This document shows, one piece after another, positions 1 through 6,970 of a stretch of DNA of 11,143 nucleotides. Within the stretch, counting starts at the first letter, position 1. Each line of letters begins with the position of its first letter. Origin of the DNA: an uncultured Eubacteriales bacterium (GTDB taxonomy: Bacteria; Bacillota; Clostridia; Oscillospirales; Acutalibacteraceae); NCBI GenBank assembly GCA_900321515.1, contig ONWI01000173.1, forward strand, positions 1 to 11,143, in the 5' to 3' direction. The position numbers and the translations under genes are program-made. The notes beneath the pieces are model-generated. The model was not told the DNA's origin. It worked only from the letters and a program-made list of their open reading frames with translations, and did not search any database.

Positions 1-1
1 A

Positions 2-169
2 CTCCATATAGCATTGAAGGAAACCGCCGAAACAGAGTATTGGCTTCACATCTTGCAGAAATCTGAATATTTAGACGATAGCATGGCAGCTTCCATGTTG
101 AGCGACTGCCTTGAGATCAAGCGTATCTTGATCACATCTATCAACACCGCAAAGCAGAACAATAACTGA
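2..169 (+). CDS. Four helix bundle protein (S23-type), 3' end only
   Basis: This is the last 55 codons of an open frame that enters from the left edge and stops with TGA at 167-169. The visible peptide starts ALKETAETEYWLHIL and ends DCLEIKRILITSINTAK, followed by a few Asn/Gln residues. This matches the C-terminal half of the four-helix-bundle proteins named after the bacterial 23S rRNA intervening-sequence protein, which typically show ALKE..ET.YWL followed by L..DC.EI.R.L.SI..T.K. Members are about 120 residues long, so roughly half is missing here. They are small, cytosolic and often scattered as single genes. Their cellular function is not established. The 5' end, start codon and promoter lie outside the window. 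The family call rests on these two blocks read by eye. Confidence 0.75.
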   Translation, partial: LHIALKETAETEYWLHILQKSEYLDDSMAASMLSDCLEIKRILITSINTAKQNNN

Positions 170-185
170 CTCGCATCTTTTTTTT

Positions 186-216
186 TCAGCCTTGATAGCA
201 GGCTCTTTATTTTTTA
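186..216 (+). terminator. Weak rho-independent terminator after the four-helix-bundle gene
   Basis: A short hairpin with AGCCT (188-192) pairing to AGGCT (200-204), a 7-nt loop and a following T-rich run (206-215) lies 18 nt past the stop codon at 169. The stem is only 5 bp, so efficiency is uncertain, but position and tail fit a terminator. Confidence 0.45.
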
Positions 217-383
217 CCGGACGTCGAAATAATAATGACATTGATTGTGGTGTTGCTGGAATACATTGCTCAGGCGGATGGCGTATCAGTGTACTTATTA
301 TGATTTCTTCAACCGAATGGAATGATTATTTTGTGTACAATCACGATTTTGAATTGATTGATTTTTTGGTATATCCCCGAATA

Positions 384-412
384 TTGACAATGTCATATGT
401 TTCTGTTATACT
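384..412 (+). promoter_or_regulatory. Strong sigma-A promoter with extended -10 for the tyrosine kinase gene
   Basis: A perfect TTGACA -35 (384-389), a 17-bp spacer and a TATACT -10 (407-412) preceded by the extended -10 dinucleotide TG at 404-405. The predicted transcription start is near 419, about 110 nt upstream of the kinase start codon. This is the best promoter match in the window and implies strong basal transcription, unless the structured leader modulates it. Confidence 0.8.
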
Positions 413-420
413 ATAAGAAT

Positions 421-495
421 GTTTTGATCATATAGATCTTTCTATCTTGATCTATTGTGCAGTTGATATTTCTATATCAATTGTATTGCGGCAAT
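421..495 (+). other. Hairpin-rich 5' leader of the tyrosine kinase mRNA
   Basis: Between the predicted transcription start and the SD are consecutive inverted repeats. ATAGATC (432-438) pairs with GATCTAT (449-455). TTGATAT (463-469) pairs with ATATCAA (474-480) around a TTCT loop. ATTGC (485-489) can pair with GCAAT (491-495), but its single-base centre makes it more likely a DNA palindrome than an RNA hairpin. No T-run follows, so this is not an obvious attenuator, and no known riboswitch class was recognised. Possible roles are mRNA stabilisation, translational control or a protein-binding site. The rest of 217-383 shows no gene or clear element. Confidence 0.4.
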
Positions 496-528
496 TTCGT
501 CAAAAACGGTAGGAAAGGAACAAGAAAA

Positions 529-2070
529 ATGAAAAAAAATTACACAATTCGTGATCTCATTGTCTTGCTGTTGAGTAAGCTGTGGTTCATCATTATTGTA
601 TCCGTGCTTTTCAGTTCGTGTTCGCTATTGGTTTCAAAGTTCGTGATAAGACCGAGATACGAATCTTACACGACAATGTATGTCAAGAACAACAATTATG
701 CCTGGGATTCCTCAAAAGGCAATATTAACGAAAATGTAGATCTGAATGACCTTAACACGGCTAAATCCCTTGCGGGCACATACATTACTGTTCTTAAGAG
801 TAAATCCGTCATGGAGCAGATAGGCACAAAGCTTGAGGAAAAGTATTCGATTGATGACCTTTCAAGCGTTTTTTCCATCAAAAAAAATAAAGTGTCTGTC
901 AGTTCCATTTCCAACTGCTTTACCATGTCGTCTGTCAACGCGACGGAAGTCATCAAGATAACGGCAAACACTCCTGATCCAAAGATTTCAGCCGATCTTT
1001 GCAATTTCCTTTCAGAGATTGCCCCGTCATTTCTGATAAGAGTTGTCGGTGCGGGCTCGGTTGAAATCATTGATTCCGCCTCACCGTCCGATTCTCCGGT
1101 TTCTCCGAATGTCCCTCTCAACACAGTGTTCGGATTTTTAATCGGCTTGGCTCTTTCCGTGGCGGTAGTATTGCTTGTGGACTACTTTGACGATACTATC
1201 AAAGACGGTGAAGAGATTACTGTGAAATTCAAAAAGGCCATGCTGGGCGAAGTTCAGGCGATTGAAACAGAAAAAACAAAGGGCAAGAAAAAGGGTTCGA
1301 AGACCAATCAGAGAATGCTCCTTACCGACTCAAACATTCCATTTAATGTTTCGGAGAGCTATAAATCCATACGTTCCAATATTCTGTTTTCTCTGGGCAC
1401 CACCTCAAAGAAGGTTATTGCCGTATCCAGTCCGAACCCCTCCGAGGGCAAATCGACAACTGCGTCAAATATAGCGATTGCTCTTGCTCAGACAGGCAAC
1501 ACCGTTCTGCTGATAGACGCGGATATGAGAAAGCCGGTTCAGCACAAGACTTTCAAGGTCAGCAATTCCGAGGGACTTTCCACGCTTATCATCCAGAGAT
1601 CGAGCTATGAAAAATCAATAAAGAGCGGTGTTATCAAAAATATGGATCTTCTCTCGTCCGGTCCTACTCCGCCCAATCCTTCCGAGCTTCTGGCTTCAGA
1701 ACAGTTCAAGGTTATTATTGAAAAGCTCGCCTCCAAATATGACTATGTCATTGTTGATACCCCTCCCGTAAACGTTGTAAGTGACGCGATGGTTATCAAG
1801 GATTCGACAAGCGGTGTGCTTCTTGTTTTGAAATATGCCGGAACAACCTATGAGGACGTCTCAGAATGTATGAAGAAAATCGAGATTGCCAAGGCAAATA
1901 TGATCGGCTTTGTGCTCAATGAGATTCATTACCGCCATAGCAAATCTTATTACATCAACAAGTATAAATACAAGGATTATGGCTACGGTTATGGCTATGG
2001 TTATGGCTACGGTTATGGCTACGGTTATGGCAAAAAAAGCAATCAGGAAACGGAAGATAATGACAAATAA
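529..2070 (+). CDS. Polysaccharide co-polymerase/tyrosine autokinase (fused Wzz-CpsD, Wzc-like BY-kinase)
   Basis: This is a 513-residue membrane protein predicted to control exopolysaccharide chain length and export and to autophosphorylate on tyrosine. The N-terminal Wzz part has a first membrane segment at about residues 12-37, an external loop and a Pro-rich stretch (SPSDSPVSPNVP), then a second membrane segment at about 198-220. The cytosolic BY-kinase part has the ESYKSIRSN motif, Walker A SEGKSTT (305-311), Walker A' LLIDADMR (327-334) and Walker B VIVDTPP (407-413). The Tyr cluster runs from Tyr468 to Tyr500, with eight consecutive Gly-Tyr pairs at 485-500. ATG 529 is chosen because AGGAAAGGA lies 9 nt upstream; a GTG at 457 is in frame but has no SD. 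Many Firmicutes split this protein into CpsC and CpsD, whereas here it is fused as in proteobacterial Wzc, though with a shorter external loop. No phosphatase or glycosyltransferase gene is adjacent. The family call is firm; the polymer is unknown. Confidence 0.93.
   Translation: MKKNYTIRDLIVLLLSKLWFIIIVSVLFSSCSLLVSKFVIRPRYESYTTMYVKNNNYAWDSSKGNINENVDLNDLNTAKSLAGTYITVLKSKSVMEQIGTKLEEKYSIDDLSSVFSIKKNKVSVSSISNCFTMSSVNATEVIKITANTPDPKISADLCNFLSEIAPSFLIRVVGAGSVEIIDSASPSDSPVSPNVPLNTVFGFLIGLALSVAVVLLVDYFDDTIKDGEEITVKFKKAMLGEVQAIETEKTKGKKKGSKTNQRMLLTDSNIPFNVSESYKSIRSNILFSLGTTSKKVIAVSSPNPSEGKSTTASNIAIALAQTGNTVLLIDADMRKPVQHKTFKVSNSEGLSTLIIQRSSYEKSIKSGVIKNMDLLSSGPTPPNPSELLASEQFKVIIEKLASKYDYVIVDTPPVNVVSDAMVIKDSTSGVLLVLKYAGTTYEDVSECMKKIEIAKANMIGFVLNEIHYRHSKSYYINKYKYKDYGYGYGYGYGYGYGYGYGKKSNQETEDNDK
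1981..2031 (+). repeat. In-frame 12-bp minisatellite encoding Gly-Tyr repeats
   Basis: Four tandem copies of a 12-bp unit, GGCTACGGTTAT (the second copy has TAT instead of TAC), run from 1981 to 2028, followed by GGC. Each unit encodes Gly-Tyr-Gly-Tyr. Because the unit is a multiple of three, gain or loss of units would change the number of tail tyrosines without breaking the reading frame. The near-identity of the copies at the DNA level points to recent expansion by slippage rather than only protein-level selection. Confidence 0.9.
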
Positions 2071-2121
2071 TGATGTTGTTATGAATTCAACTGAAGGTTT
2101 CCTCTGAACAAAATACAACAG

Positions 2122-2170
2122 AAAAAGGTGTGGAAATCGGTTCACAATGACTTCCGCACCTTTTTTGTTT
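2122..2170. terminator. Bidirectional rho-independent terminator between converging genes
   Basis: A 14-bp near-perfect stem with one G-T wobble: positions 2122-2135 (AAAAAGGTGTGGAA) pair with 2152-2165 (TTCCGCACCTTTTT). A T-run follows on the plus strand, and the A-run on the left arm supplies the T-run on the minus strand. It lies 51 nt past the kinase stop and 22 nt past the minus-strand XRE stop, so it can end both transcription units. Confidence 0.88.
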
Positions 2171-2187
2171 TGGGTTAATTCAGAATA

Positions 2188-3063
2188 TTACTGTAAATCG
2201 ACGATAAGTTCCGAATATACGCCTGAGACGCAAAGAAGGTTTTCGCTGTCCTCCCGACCGCCGTTTTCCACTGCTTCGCCGTTCTTCTGAAAAAACACAT
2301 GACAGCCCCGTCCTTTGTTCTGAACACGGAAATCCGCATCCTCGGGAATATGTGTCACACTGCCCGATTTCCACTGATTGATATCGAGCAAGCCGCGTAT
2401 GCCGTTTACTGTGATGTCATGGCTGGTGCGGGAGGTGAGTTCGACGCTTCCGCAGCAGTCGGAAATGGTAACGCTTTGCGCGTCTCCGTCATATTCCATA
2501 CGGTCAAGCGCAAGATTCATCAGGTTTAGTTCCTTGACTGAGGCGGTAATCTCACAGCGCCCTGTCAGTTTCCTTGGCAATGTAATTGTCAAACAAAGAG
2601 CATCCGCCATTTCAAACCGGCTCACGCCGTCCTTTTTGATACATTCCACGTCCAGTTTGCCGCGATTCTCGTCCAGCTTGATTTTGAAAAGAGAACCGAT
2701 GTTTGCAATCGACTCGGATGCAAGGTCAATGTGCAGCTTTTCGTCTTCGCCCGTACATACCGTAAGCGAATGGGCTGTGCCGATCTGCATATCGAAATGC
2801 ATCTGCCGGTCTATGTCAAAGGATGTTTCGCTGTGATAAACATGCGTTTTTTCATCGTGCTGCGGCATAGCCTGCGATACCAGCTCATCGAGCGTGGTCT
2901 TGAATATTTCCGCCAGAATCATCATGTTTTCGATGTCGGGCATCCCCTTGCCGGTTTCCCATTTGGTGATTGCCTGTCTGGAAACGCCGATTTTCTCGGC
3001 AAGCTGTTCCTGTGAAAGACCTTGGGTCTTTCTGATTTCTTTGAGTTTCTGTCCAAAATCCAT
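2188..3063 (-). CDS. XRE-family transcriptional regulator with DUF4097-like beta-rich C-terminal domain
   Basis: The protein is 291 residues long. Residues 6-61 form a classic Cro/C1 helix-turn-helix domain (LKEIRKTQGLSQEQLAEKIG, then VSRQAITKWETGKGMP). Beyond a linker, residues from about 75 to 285 alternate short beta-like strands with Gly/Asn turns (for example VTISDCCGSVELTSRTSHDI, then VNGIRG). This resembles the putative-adhesin DUF4097 beta-helix sometimes attached to regulators in Firmicutes. No signal peptide or membrane segment is seen, so it should be cytosolic, with the C-terminal part a candidate sensing or oligomerisation module. AAAGGACGG upstream of ATG 3063 serves as SD. It is the third gene after the ATPase and permease on the same strand, 43 nt past the permease stop, so it is probably co-transcribed and may regulate that operon. 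The HTH call is firm; the C-terminal family is less so. Confidence 0.88.
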   Translation of the reverse strand: MDFGQKLKEIRKTQGLSQEQLAEKIGVSRQAITKWETGKGMPDIENMMILAEIFKTTLDELVSQAMPQHDEKTHVYHSETSFDIDRQMHFDMQIGTAHSLTVCTGEDEKLHIDLASESIANIGSLFKIKLDENRGKLDVECIKKDGVSRFEMADALCLTITLPRKLTGRCEITASVKELNLMNLALDRMEYDGDAQSVTISDCCGSVELTSRTSHDITVNGIRGLLDINQWKSGSVTHIPEDADFRVQNKGRGCHVFFQKNGEAVENGGREDSENLLCVSGVYSELIVDLQ

Positions 3064-3106
3064 GATACATTCCGTCCTTTAATGAAAAATTGAGTAATTG
3101 AAGAAT

Positions 3107-5437
3107 TTATTCTTTGATGAGCGAATATGCTTCTATCTTTTTGATGGGTCTTGCCAAAAATAGGCTGATGAGCAGTGTCACAATGATTTCCGCCGTCGCG
3201 AACAGCAGCAGAACGCTGACCGGCTGCTCCATATGGTTCTTCATTGCGCCAATCATGCCGAAGATTACATTATTGACTGCGGGGAGCCATACCAGCCCCA
3301 GCAGCGACGACGAAAGCGCTGCCAAAACCGTTACGGGTATCAGACTTCCGGCTGTCTGTGCCACAAGCTGCCTGCCTGAATAGCCCATCGCTTTGAAGAT
3401 ACCGTATTCCTGCCGGCGCTGTGTGATCATGGAGCGGATAATGACGAACAGAATCAGCAGAACGATCAGGATTGTCACTGCAAAAACAGTAGCAATCACG
3501 ATATTTACAATGGCGGTGTACATGGATTGCGCCTCGCTCTGCTTCTTTGCGGCGTTGAACGCGCTTACAATGTTCTCACCGCATACGGCTTTAGTTTTGT
3601 CAATGAAATTGTCCACATCCGAATCGTTTATAAGATAAACATACAGGGAACGTATTTTATCTTCCGATATGGCTGAAAAACCTTCTTCCGTGAGTTCGCA
3701 GATTTCACCCCGGTTGTTGACGCTCTGCACCAGTCCCACCACGCGATAGGCATGGCTTGTGTCAGCATATGTGACGAGCACGGTTTCGCCAATACCGCAG
3801 CCGAGGCGTTCCGCCAGAGCGCTGCCAATTGCAATCTCACTGCCGGAGGAAGGATTGCGTCCTTCGTAGCAGAGGTCGCTGCGTGTCTTGGAAAAATCCT
3901 CGCATACAAAGGCAACGGCGTTTTCCTCTTCCACCTGCAACTGTACAACCGAGTAGGAGAGCACTCTTTCTGCTCCGTCAAGAGCGCCGACCGTCCGCTT
4001 CATGCTGCTGATATCGGAAGAGGATACCTGCAATATCACGTCGGGCGATTCGTCGGAAAGTGTGTTCATAAAATGGTCAGGTTCAATAATAACATTATAA
4101 AACAGGCTGCCCGAAAATGCAATGAGTATTGTCATCACAAACAGCACTACGAACAGAAGCACATTCTGCTGCGCGGAGGCTGCCATCTGCTTGAGCGTCA
4201 GCACCCAATTCACGCCGCCTGGTGTGTGGGCAATGGCGAAATGGTTCTTTCTCACGCCCTTGCCATCAGTAATTCCACGAATGGCAGTGATCGGGTGGAG
4301 CCGGCGTATTTTGCCTGACGCCAGCCATGTGAAAACCAGCGTCACGCCCGTGAGTAAAGCCACTGTCAGCAGCAGCGCCAATCCGCTGAATGCCACTTCA
4401 AAGCGGAAACCCGCCTGCAACGCCAGCACATTGACCGCCGATGGAAGCAGCGCATAGGAACCTGTCGCGCCGATTGCCGAAAAAAGCAGCGCCGTCACGG
4501 TATAGGGAAGTACGATTGCCCTGATAATGCCGCCCGATGTAAAGCCAAGTGATTTGAGCACGCCCATCTGTGCCATTTCTTCGGAAACGGTGTTTTTGAT
4601 GCGGAACTGACAAAGGAAAATGCTCACAAGCAGCACAATGACCGCAAACGCCGCGAGTATCATAGTCAGCAGATTGGTTACCATCATTCGGGACTGTTTC
4701 TTTGCCTCGCGTGTAAGAGCAAACAGAACAGAGGAATGATGTTCTTCCGCAGTCTTGCGGAGATTGCTGAGCACGGTCTGATCATCTGCCCCTTGCACAG
4801 TGCGCACGGCGTAATTGACCACTTCGCTGCCCTGCAATTCATCCGCCAGCCGACTATATTGATTATCGGGTAGGAAAACGCCCATTATCTCCGCACTGGC
4901 GTTGCCGTACTGCATTTCCTGCACCACGCCCGCGACAGTATAGGTGAAATTCTTGCCGTCAATGGAGAAGGTGATGCTCCCGTTCAGCGGGTATTCCCCG
5001 AATTCCGAAATATAAAGCGGCAGATAAATCGGATTAGCTCCCGTTTCTTCACTGCGTTCAAGGCAGGACAGCTGATGAACTGTGCGTTTGTCGTCCCAAT
5101 TGTAGAACATTATGTTCAGTTCAAAATCCGTGCCGCGAAAATCCTTCATTACCGCTTTTTGCAGAATTGCCTGCTGCTTTTCGAGCTGTTCCACTGATGT
5201 ATTGCCGCAGACCGCGTCCGACAGCGCGGCGGAATCAGTTGCTTTGGGAATGACTATGTCTATATCCGCGCTGTGCAGTTCGTCAGACTGTCTGGCGTAG
5301 GCGGGGTCGATACGCATCGCCAGCACCGTCGCAAGATTCAGAATGAGCGACGTTATGAGAATAATGATGCCGAAGGAAAGAATCTGTTTAATGTCCTTCC
5401 TGAAAAAGTAAAGGGAAAGATGGCCGATCTGTTTCAT
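3107..5437 (-). CDS. ABC transporter permease, large two-FtsX-domain type
   Basis: This is a 776-residue integral membrane protein, the membrane half of a MacB/LolCDE-like type VII ABC system. Predicted topology: TM1 at 20-41, a large external domain at about 42-250, TM2-TM4 at about 252-277, 305-331 and 350-373, TM5 at 425-449, a second external domain at about 451-640, and TM6-TM8 at about 642-668, 697-721 and 740-763. Each FtsX half carries the typical coupling-helix motif, MGVLKSLGF at 291-299 and YGIFKAMGY at 678-686. Such proteins do mechanical work across the membrane, such as export of peptides or lipids, antibiotic removal or control of wall hydrolases, rather than ordinary import. 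ATG 5437 is preferred over an in-frame ATG at 5467 because AGGAG lies 8 nt upstream of it. The gene follows the ATPase by 40 nt. The substrate cannot be told from sequence. Confidence 0.9.
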   Translation of the reverse strand: MKQIGHLSLYFFRKDIKQILSFGIIILITSLILNLATVLAMRIDPAYARQSDELHSADIDIVIPKATDSAALSDAVCGNTSVEQLEKQQAILQKAVMKDFRGTDFELNIMFYNWDDKRTVHQLSCLERSEETGANPIYLPLYISEFGEYPLNGSITFSIDGKNFTYTVAGVVQEMQYGNASAEIMGVFLPDNQYSRLADELQGSEVVNYAVRTVQGADDQTVLSNLRKTAEEHHSSVLFALTREAKKQSRMMVTNLLTMILAAFAVIVLLVSIFLCQFRIKNTVSEEMAQMGVLKSLGFTSGGIIRAIVLPYTVTALLFSAIGATGSYALLPSAVNVLALQAGFRFEVAFSGLALLLTVALLTGVTLVFTWLASGKIRRLHPITAIRGITDGKGVRKNHFAIAHTPGGVNWVLTLKQMAASAQQNVLLFVVLFVMTILIAFSGSLFYNVIIEPDHFMNTLSDESPDVILQVSSSDISSMKRTVGALDGAERVLSYSVVQLQVEEENAVAFVCEDFSKTRSDLCYEGRNPSSGSEIAIGSALAERLGCGIGETVLVTYADTSHAYRVVGLVQSVNNRGEICELTEEGFSAISEDKIRSLYVYLINDSDVDNFIDKTKAVCGENIVSAFNAAKKQSEAQSMYTAIVNIVIATVFAVTILIVLLILFVIIRSMITQRRQEYGIFKAMGYSGRQLVAQTAGSLIPVTVLAALSSSLLGLVWLPAVNNVIFGMIGAMKNHMEQPVSVLLLFATAEIIVTLLISLFLARPIKKIEAYSLIKE

Positions 5438-5477
5438 AATGGTTTCTCCTGTCCGTTGTGATTTCATGAGAAAAAAC

Positions 5478-6254
5478 TTACCAATTCATTTCGGCGAGGA
5501 AAGCGTTTAGCTTTTCATTGCGTTCGGTATTGTCAGGTGTGTATTCTCCCAGATGGCATTCTCCGAAAATTTTGCCGTCGCGCAGATAGATGATTCTGTT
5601 GCCGCGAAGGGCGGATTTCTTGTCGTGCGTCACCATGATAATGCTCTGTCCGTCTATGTTCAATTCTGTGAACACATCAAGCACCGCGTCGGAGTTGTTT
5701 GAATTGAGCGCGCCTGTAGGTTCGTCTGCAAAGAGCACTTCCGGACGGTTGATGACGGCGCGCACAATGCCTGCGCGCTGCGCTTCACCACCGGAAATCT
5801 GGGAGGGGAGCTTCCGCCATGTGACTTCGGGGAGATTCACCTTTTCAAATAATGCTTCGGCGCGCCGGATGATCTCCTTCTTTTTGCCCCCGATCAACAG
5901 CCCGGCGGTCAGCGCGTTGTCCATAAGGCTCATTCTGTCGAGCAGGTAAATCTGCTGAAAGACGAAGCCGCAGTGCTTTCTGCGGAACACCGCAAGTTTG
6001 TCGGCGTTATAGGAGGTTATTTCCTCACCGCAGAAGGTAATGCTTCCGGAAGTGGGTTTGTCCATGCCGGAAAGCGCATACATTAAGGTGGATTTGCCCG
6101 CGCCGGAGGAACCCATGATGACGGTGAAATCACCCTTGTGGATGTCGAGATCAAGACCGTTGATAATGCTCTGCTCAACATCGCCGCTTCGGAAGCTTTT
6201 TACTAAATGACGTGCGGAGAGAATGACGTTGTTTTTATTTTCTGTGTTTTTCAT
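5478..6254 (-). CDS. ABC transporter ATP-binding protein (MacB/LolD-like)
   Basis: This is a 258-residue cytosolic ATPase with all the nucleotide-binding motifs: Walker A GSSGAGKST (48-56), Q-loop Gln100 in FVFQQ, signature ISGGEAQR (153-160), Walker B VLFADEP (173-179, catalytic Glu178), and H-loop His210 in MVTHD. The SGGE form of the signature and the EPTGALN sequence after Walker B are typical of the MacB/LolD/BceA group that pairs with FtsX-type permeases. That fits the permease gene 40 nt downstream. ATG 6254 is preferred over an in-frame ATG near 6368 because AAAAGGAGC lies just upstream and the extra 38 residues do not look family-like. It is the first gene of the presumed three-gene operon ending with the XRE regulator. 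It would power substrate extrusion or conformational signalling by the permease. Confidence 0.94.
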   Translation of the reverse strand: MKNTENKNNVILSARHLVKSFRSGDVEQSIINGLDLDIHKGDFTVIMGSSGAGKSTLMYALSGMDKPTSGSITFCGEEITSYNADKLAVFRRKHCGFVFQQIYLLDRMSLMDNALTAGLLIGGKKKEIIRRAEALFEKVNLPEVTWRKLPSQISGGEAQRAGIVRAVINRPEVLFADEPTGALNSNNSDAVLDVFTELNIDGQSIIMVTHDKKSALRGNRIIYLRDGKIFGECHLGEYTPDNTERNEKLNAFLAEMNW

Positions 6255-6290
6255 GTCTGAATGCTCCTTTTGTGGTTGTTTTCTGCGCTT

Positions 6291-6319
6291 AGTATAGCAT
6301 GGGAATGTGGGTAGCACCA
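6291..6319 (-). promoter_or_regulatory. Promoter of the ABC transporter-XRE operon
   Basis: On the minus strand a TATACT -10 (plus positions 6291-6296) is preceded by the extended -10 TG one base away. Exactly 17 bp upstream is a weak -35, TGGTGC (6314-6319). Transcription would start near 6284, giving a leader of about 30 nt before ATG 6254. A weak -35 with a good extended -10 suggests possible activation or repression, in keeping with an XRE regulator in the operon. I see no clear inverted repeat over it. Confidence 0.55.
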
Positions 6320-6620
6320 CCAATAAAGGGTTGCAATCTCCGATAAATTCTGCTACGCTCCGTTGCATACGCCTAAAACACCGATAGAAAGGAACAAATC
6401 AGTCGAAAAGCTGAAAACTTCCACATTTCTTCGCGGCCAAACGCATCGACGCTATCCAAATCATATGAAATTTCACACAAGCATCCGGGATTTTAAGATA
6501 ACCGTTTGTCAATCTGATTATTACAATATGGAATATTTATTATATTGGCTTCATCAATGAATATTACGTTATGTAATAGATTATGAGAGAAAAGGTCAGC
6601 GTAAAGAATCCGCGTATAAT

Positions 6621-6661
6621 TTTGGAAAAAAGAGAACCCTTGCCGTTCTTCGGCAAGGGTT
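6621..6661 (-). terminator. Strong rho-independent terminator, minus-strand orientation
   Basis: An 11-bp perfect stem, AACCCTTGCCG (6635-6645) with CGGCAAGGGTT (6651-6661), encloses a 5-nt loop. On the minus strand it is followed by CTCTTTTTT (6634-6626); on the plus strand no T-run follows. It therefore ends transcription running from the secreted-protein gene, leaving a 3' untranslated stretch of about 310 nt, or it belonged to a gene now decayed between the two. Confidence 0.8.
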
Positions 6662-6704
6662 GGTCCAATAGTCGATATTTGGTTTTAAGATAAGCATCAG
6701 ATAA

Positions 6705-6880
6705 AAGGCACATTCCACCAAAAACACTCAGAAGCATATTACAGAAAACATCAAGAATATATTCCCTGCTGCAAGAGGAAAAGGTAGAAAATCAGCAAAA
6801 ACAATTGGGATCATTGCTGAAAAAAAGCGATATCAGTATTCCAATCATGAAACGGTGGCACACATTATCATGAAAACGTA
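6705..6880 (+). pseudogene. Possible decayed coding fragment
   Basis: The plus-strand frame from about 6705 to the TAA near 6880 reads without stops and has a basic, protein-like composition (it includes NIFPAARGKGRKSAKTIGII and ETVAHIIMKT). A second frame directly after it (about 6870-6963) reads RLVVIRKFFVQTDGWPPTR, whose IR.F....GWPPT spacing recalls the winged-helix start of LexA-like proteins. There is no start codon with an SD and no full domain. The two frames could be remnants of one gene split by a frameshift, or simply chance open frames. I do not recognise a family with certainty. Confidence 0.2.
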
Positions 6881-6970
6881 AAATTGGAACAGGAACGGCT
6901 GGTTGTGATACGCAAGTTTTTTGTCCAAACAGATGGGTGGCCTCCTACTCGATTTTTTTCGTGAAATATA

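Larger units (their letters stand above)
6320..6970. other. Intergenic region without a convincing gene
   Basis: About 650 bp separate the ABC operon promoter from the 3' end of the secreted-protein gene. It contains an inverted repeat TATTAC (6562-6567)/GTAATA (6573-6578), the minus-strand terminator at 6621-6661, and a short open stretch at about 6705-6880 that may be a decayed coding fragment. A frame at 6363-6560 starts with TTG, lacks an SD and resembles no family I know, so it is not called as a gene. No tRNA, riboswitch or insertion-sequence ends were seen. Confidence 0.6.

Noticed and set aside
192..416. Open frame of 74 codons upstream of the tyrosine kinase
   Set aside because: It starts at a TTG inside a terminator-like hairpin, has no SD, resembles no family and runs through the strong kinase promoter.
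457..528. GTG start extending the tyrosine kinase by 24 residues
   Set aside because: No SD upstream of 457, whereas ATG 529 has AGGAAAGGA at good spacing; the extra codons fall in the hairpin-rich leader.
1981..2031. CRISPR-like array
   Set aside because: The repeats are directly tandem without spacers and lie in frame in a coding region.
3752..4318. Plus-strand frame of 188 codons opposite the permease gene
   Set aside because: Antisense shadow; its Cys/His-rich, low-complexity composition does not look like a real protein, while the permease frame is clearly coding.
6363..6560. 65-codon plus-strand frame upstream of the ABC operon
   Set aside because: TTG start without SD, no recognisable motif, and no conserved-looking features.
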